From: Aquisphaera giovannonii
GTDB taxonomy: Bacteria > Planctomycetota > Planctomycetia > Isosphaerales > Isosphaeraceae
Length of the DNA: 64,000 bases
NCBI RefSeq assembly: GCF_008087625.1
Contig: NZ_CP042997.1
Span: forward strand, 4,216,001 to 4,280,000
Reading direction: 5' to 3'
How positions within the stretch are numbered: the stretch's first letter is position 1; every line of letters starts with the position of its first letter. The notes under the pieces are model-generated. The model searched no databases, had not been told where the DNA came from, and saw only the letters and a list, made by a program, of their open reading frames with translations. The translations under genes and the position numbers were made by a program. Below, piece after piece: positions 63,230-64,000 of the stretch.

Positions 63230-64000
63230 CTAGATCTGCGACCCGGCGACCGGGCGAAGGAAGAGCGCCGTCACCCGGGAGACGTTTTCCGCGTAGCCCG
63301 GGTTGGAGCTCAACGCCTTCCATTCCGGGTCCTGGCGGAAGGAGTCCCAGTTCTTCGTCGCGTCCTCCCGCCTCGGGTGCATGATCATGTAGGTCAACTG
63401 CGGGAGTTGAGACCCGACGATCGCCCCGCCGAAGAAGACTCCGGGCATGCCGGCGCGGGCGAAGATGGGGAACTCGCCGGCGTTGAACATGTCGAGCTTG
63501 TTCTTCGCCCGCTCGTTGTTGGGGCTCTCGTACGTCCGCAGCTCGAAGACGCGGGACGGCCCCTTCTCCGGCACCCGGAGCCGCGGGAATCCCTCCATCG
63601 CGTGCAGCAGCGTGCTCTCATATCGCGAGAACGCCGGGTCCGACTTCGGGGCCCTCAGGATCGCCCGGCCAGAGCCCTGGAACGCCTCGTCGGCGGCGAG
63701 GCGGGCCTCCAGGGCCAGGACCGATTCCATCGACTCGTGCGTCAGGAGGACGTAGAGATCCGTGCTGTCCCCCTCGAGCTTCAGCCCCGGATTGTCGGCC
63801 GCGTTCAGTCTGAAGACGCCGACGGGATTGATGCCGGCGCGGTTGAAGGCCGGGACCGCGGATTCCGAAAGGAATGACTCATAGAGCGATTGTTTCGCCC
63901 GCGAAGGGAAGCGATAGACCCGCAACTCGTAGAACTGCCTCCCGCGCGGCTCGTCGGCGACGAGGTCCGTCCGCGTGCCCATCACGCCCACCGCCGCGGC
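63230..64000 (-). CDS. NIPSNAP family protein, 5' end beyond window
   Basis: The minus-strand frame is open to the right edge and reads GCC GCG GCG GTG at the end, so the real start and probably a Tat or Sec signal (AAAVGVMG) lie outside. Two NIPSNAP-like ferredoxin-fold domains are visible: YELRVYRFPSRAKQSLYE with FNRAGINPVGVF, and FELRTYESPNNERAKNKLDM with FPIFARAGMPGVFF and LTYMIMHP. These domains occur in many planctomycete secreted proteins; their role is unknown. The gene ends at 63230. Confidence 0.85.
   Translation of the reverse strand, partial: AAAVGVMGTRTDLVADEPRGRQFYELRVYRFPSRAKQSLYESFLSESAVPAFNRAGINPVGVFRLNAADNPGLKLEGDSTDLYVLLTHESMESVLALEARLAADEAFQGSGRAILRAPKSDPAFSRYESTLLHAMEGFPRLRVPEKGPSRVFELRTYESPNNERAKNKLDMFNAGEFPIFARAGMPGVFFGGAIVGSQLPQLTYMIMHPRREDATKNWDSFRQDPEWKALSSNPGYAENVSRVTALFLRPVAGSQI

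Overview
The window looks like a chromosomal segment from a high-GC planctomycete, most likely of the Isosphaeraceae type. The evidence is direct: two DUF1559-type proteins (one with a classical prepilin N-terminus), a protein with the N-terminal LEPxxRxLLS-like motif, several Tat-exported and lipid-anchored secreted proteins, a Cys-type sulfatase, N-termini of the RFTI(K/R)RLM type, a methyltransferase-glycosyltransferase fusion, very high third-codon GC and wide intergenic gaps. No rRNA, tRNA, CRISPR array or prophage was recognised.

Left part (1-11 kb): the 5' part of a methyltransferase-glycosyltransferase gene runs off the left edge. Next to it is a complete IS4-type insertion sequence with inverted ends and a 9-10 bp target duplication. 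It sits exactly at the edge of a pyrimidine-rich array of CTTTGGCCTCC units, and that array cuts off the N-terminus of a second glycosyltransferase. Then follow a large multidomain sensor histidine kinase, a GH127-type glycosidase and a small membrane methyltransferase, all on the minus strand.

Middle part (11-31 kb): a sulfatase; a two-gene cassette of a HEPN-like protein and an uncharacterised partner; a zinc-ribbon protein; an S10 carboxypeptidase; a lipoprotein; a LEPR-type exported protein; a complete heavy-metal RND efflux operon (pump, then adaptor through a GTGA overlap, then outer-membrane channel); a DNA-repair pair (Lhr-like DEXH helicase and PdeM-like phosphoesterase, also joined by a GTGA overlap); and an EgtB-like enzyme.

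Middle-right part (30-50 kb): mostly exported planctomycete proteins of unknown role, including a WxPGYW repeat protein and two adjacent large secreted proteins of similar design. A sigma-70 factor with an N-terminal helix-turn-helix extension has a long lower-GC leader and tandem hairpins behind it. Then come a membrane protein, a DUF1559-type protein, DNA polymerase IV, a Tat-exported TIM-barrel protein, a DUF3565 protein, a DUF362 protein, a small HTH protein, a cysteine-synthase-like enzyme, an inverted pair of CCCCCTTCGTAAGGGGG elements and a DoxX-like membrane protein.

Right part (50-64 kb): an ABC-2 type permease, a TetR regulator facing the remnant of an NmrA-type gene across a palindromic operator region, a prepilin-like DUF1559 gene with a lipoprotein behind it, a Tat-exported amidohydrolase, an OprB-type porin, a ClC chloride channel with CBS domains, a membrane protein, and a NIPSNAP protein whose 5' end lies beyond the window.

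The best candidates for something undescribed are the HEPN-like cassette at 12.9-13.8 kb and the repeat array that truncates a glycosyltransferase and carries the IS. The sigma factor with its unusual N-terminus and leader comes next. None can be proven novel without database searches.
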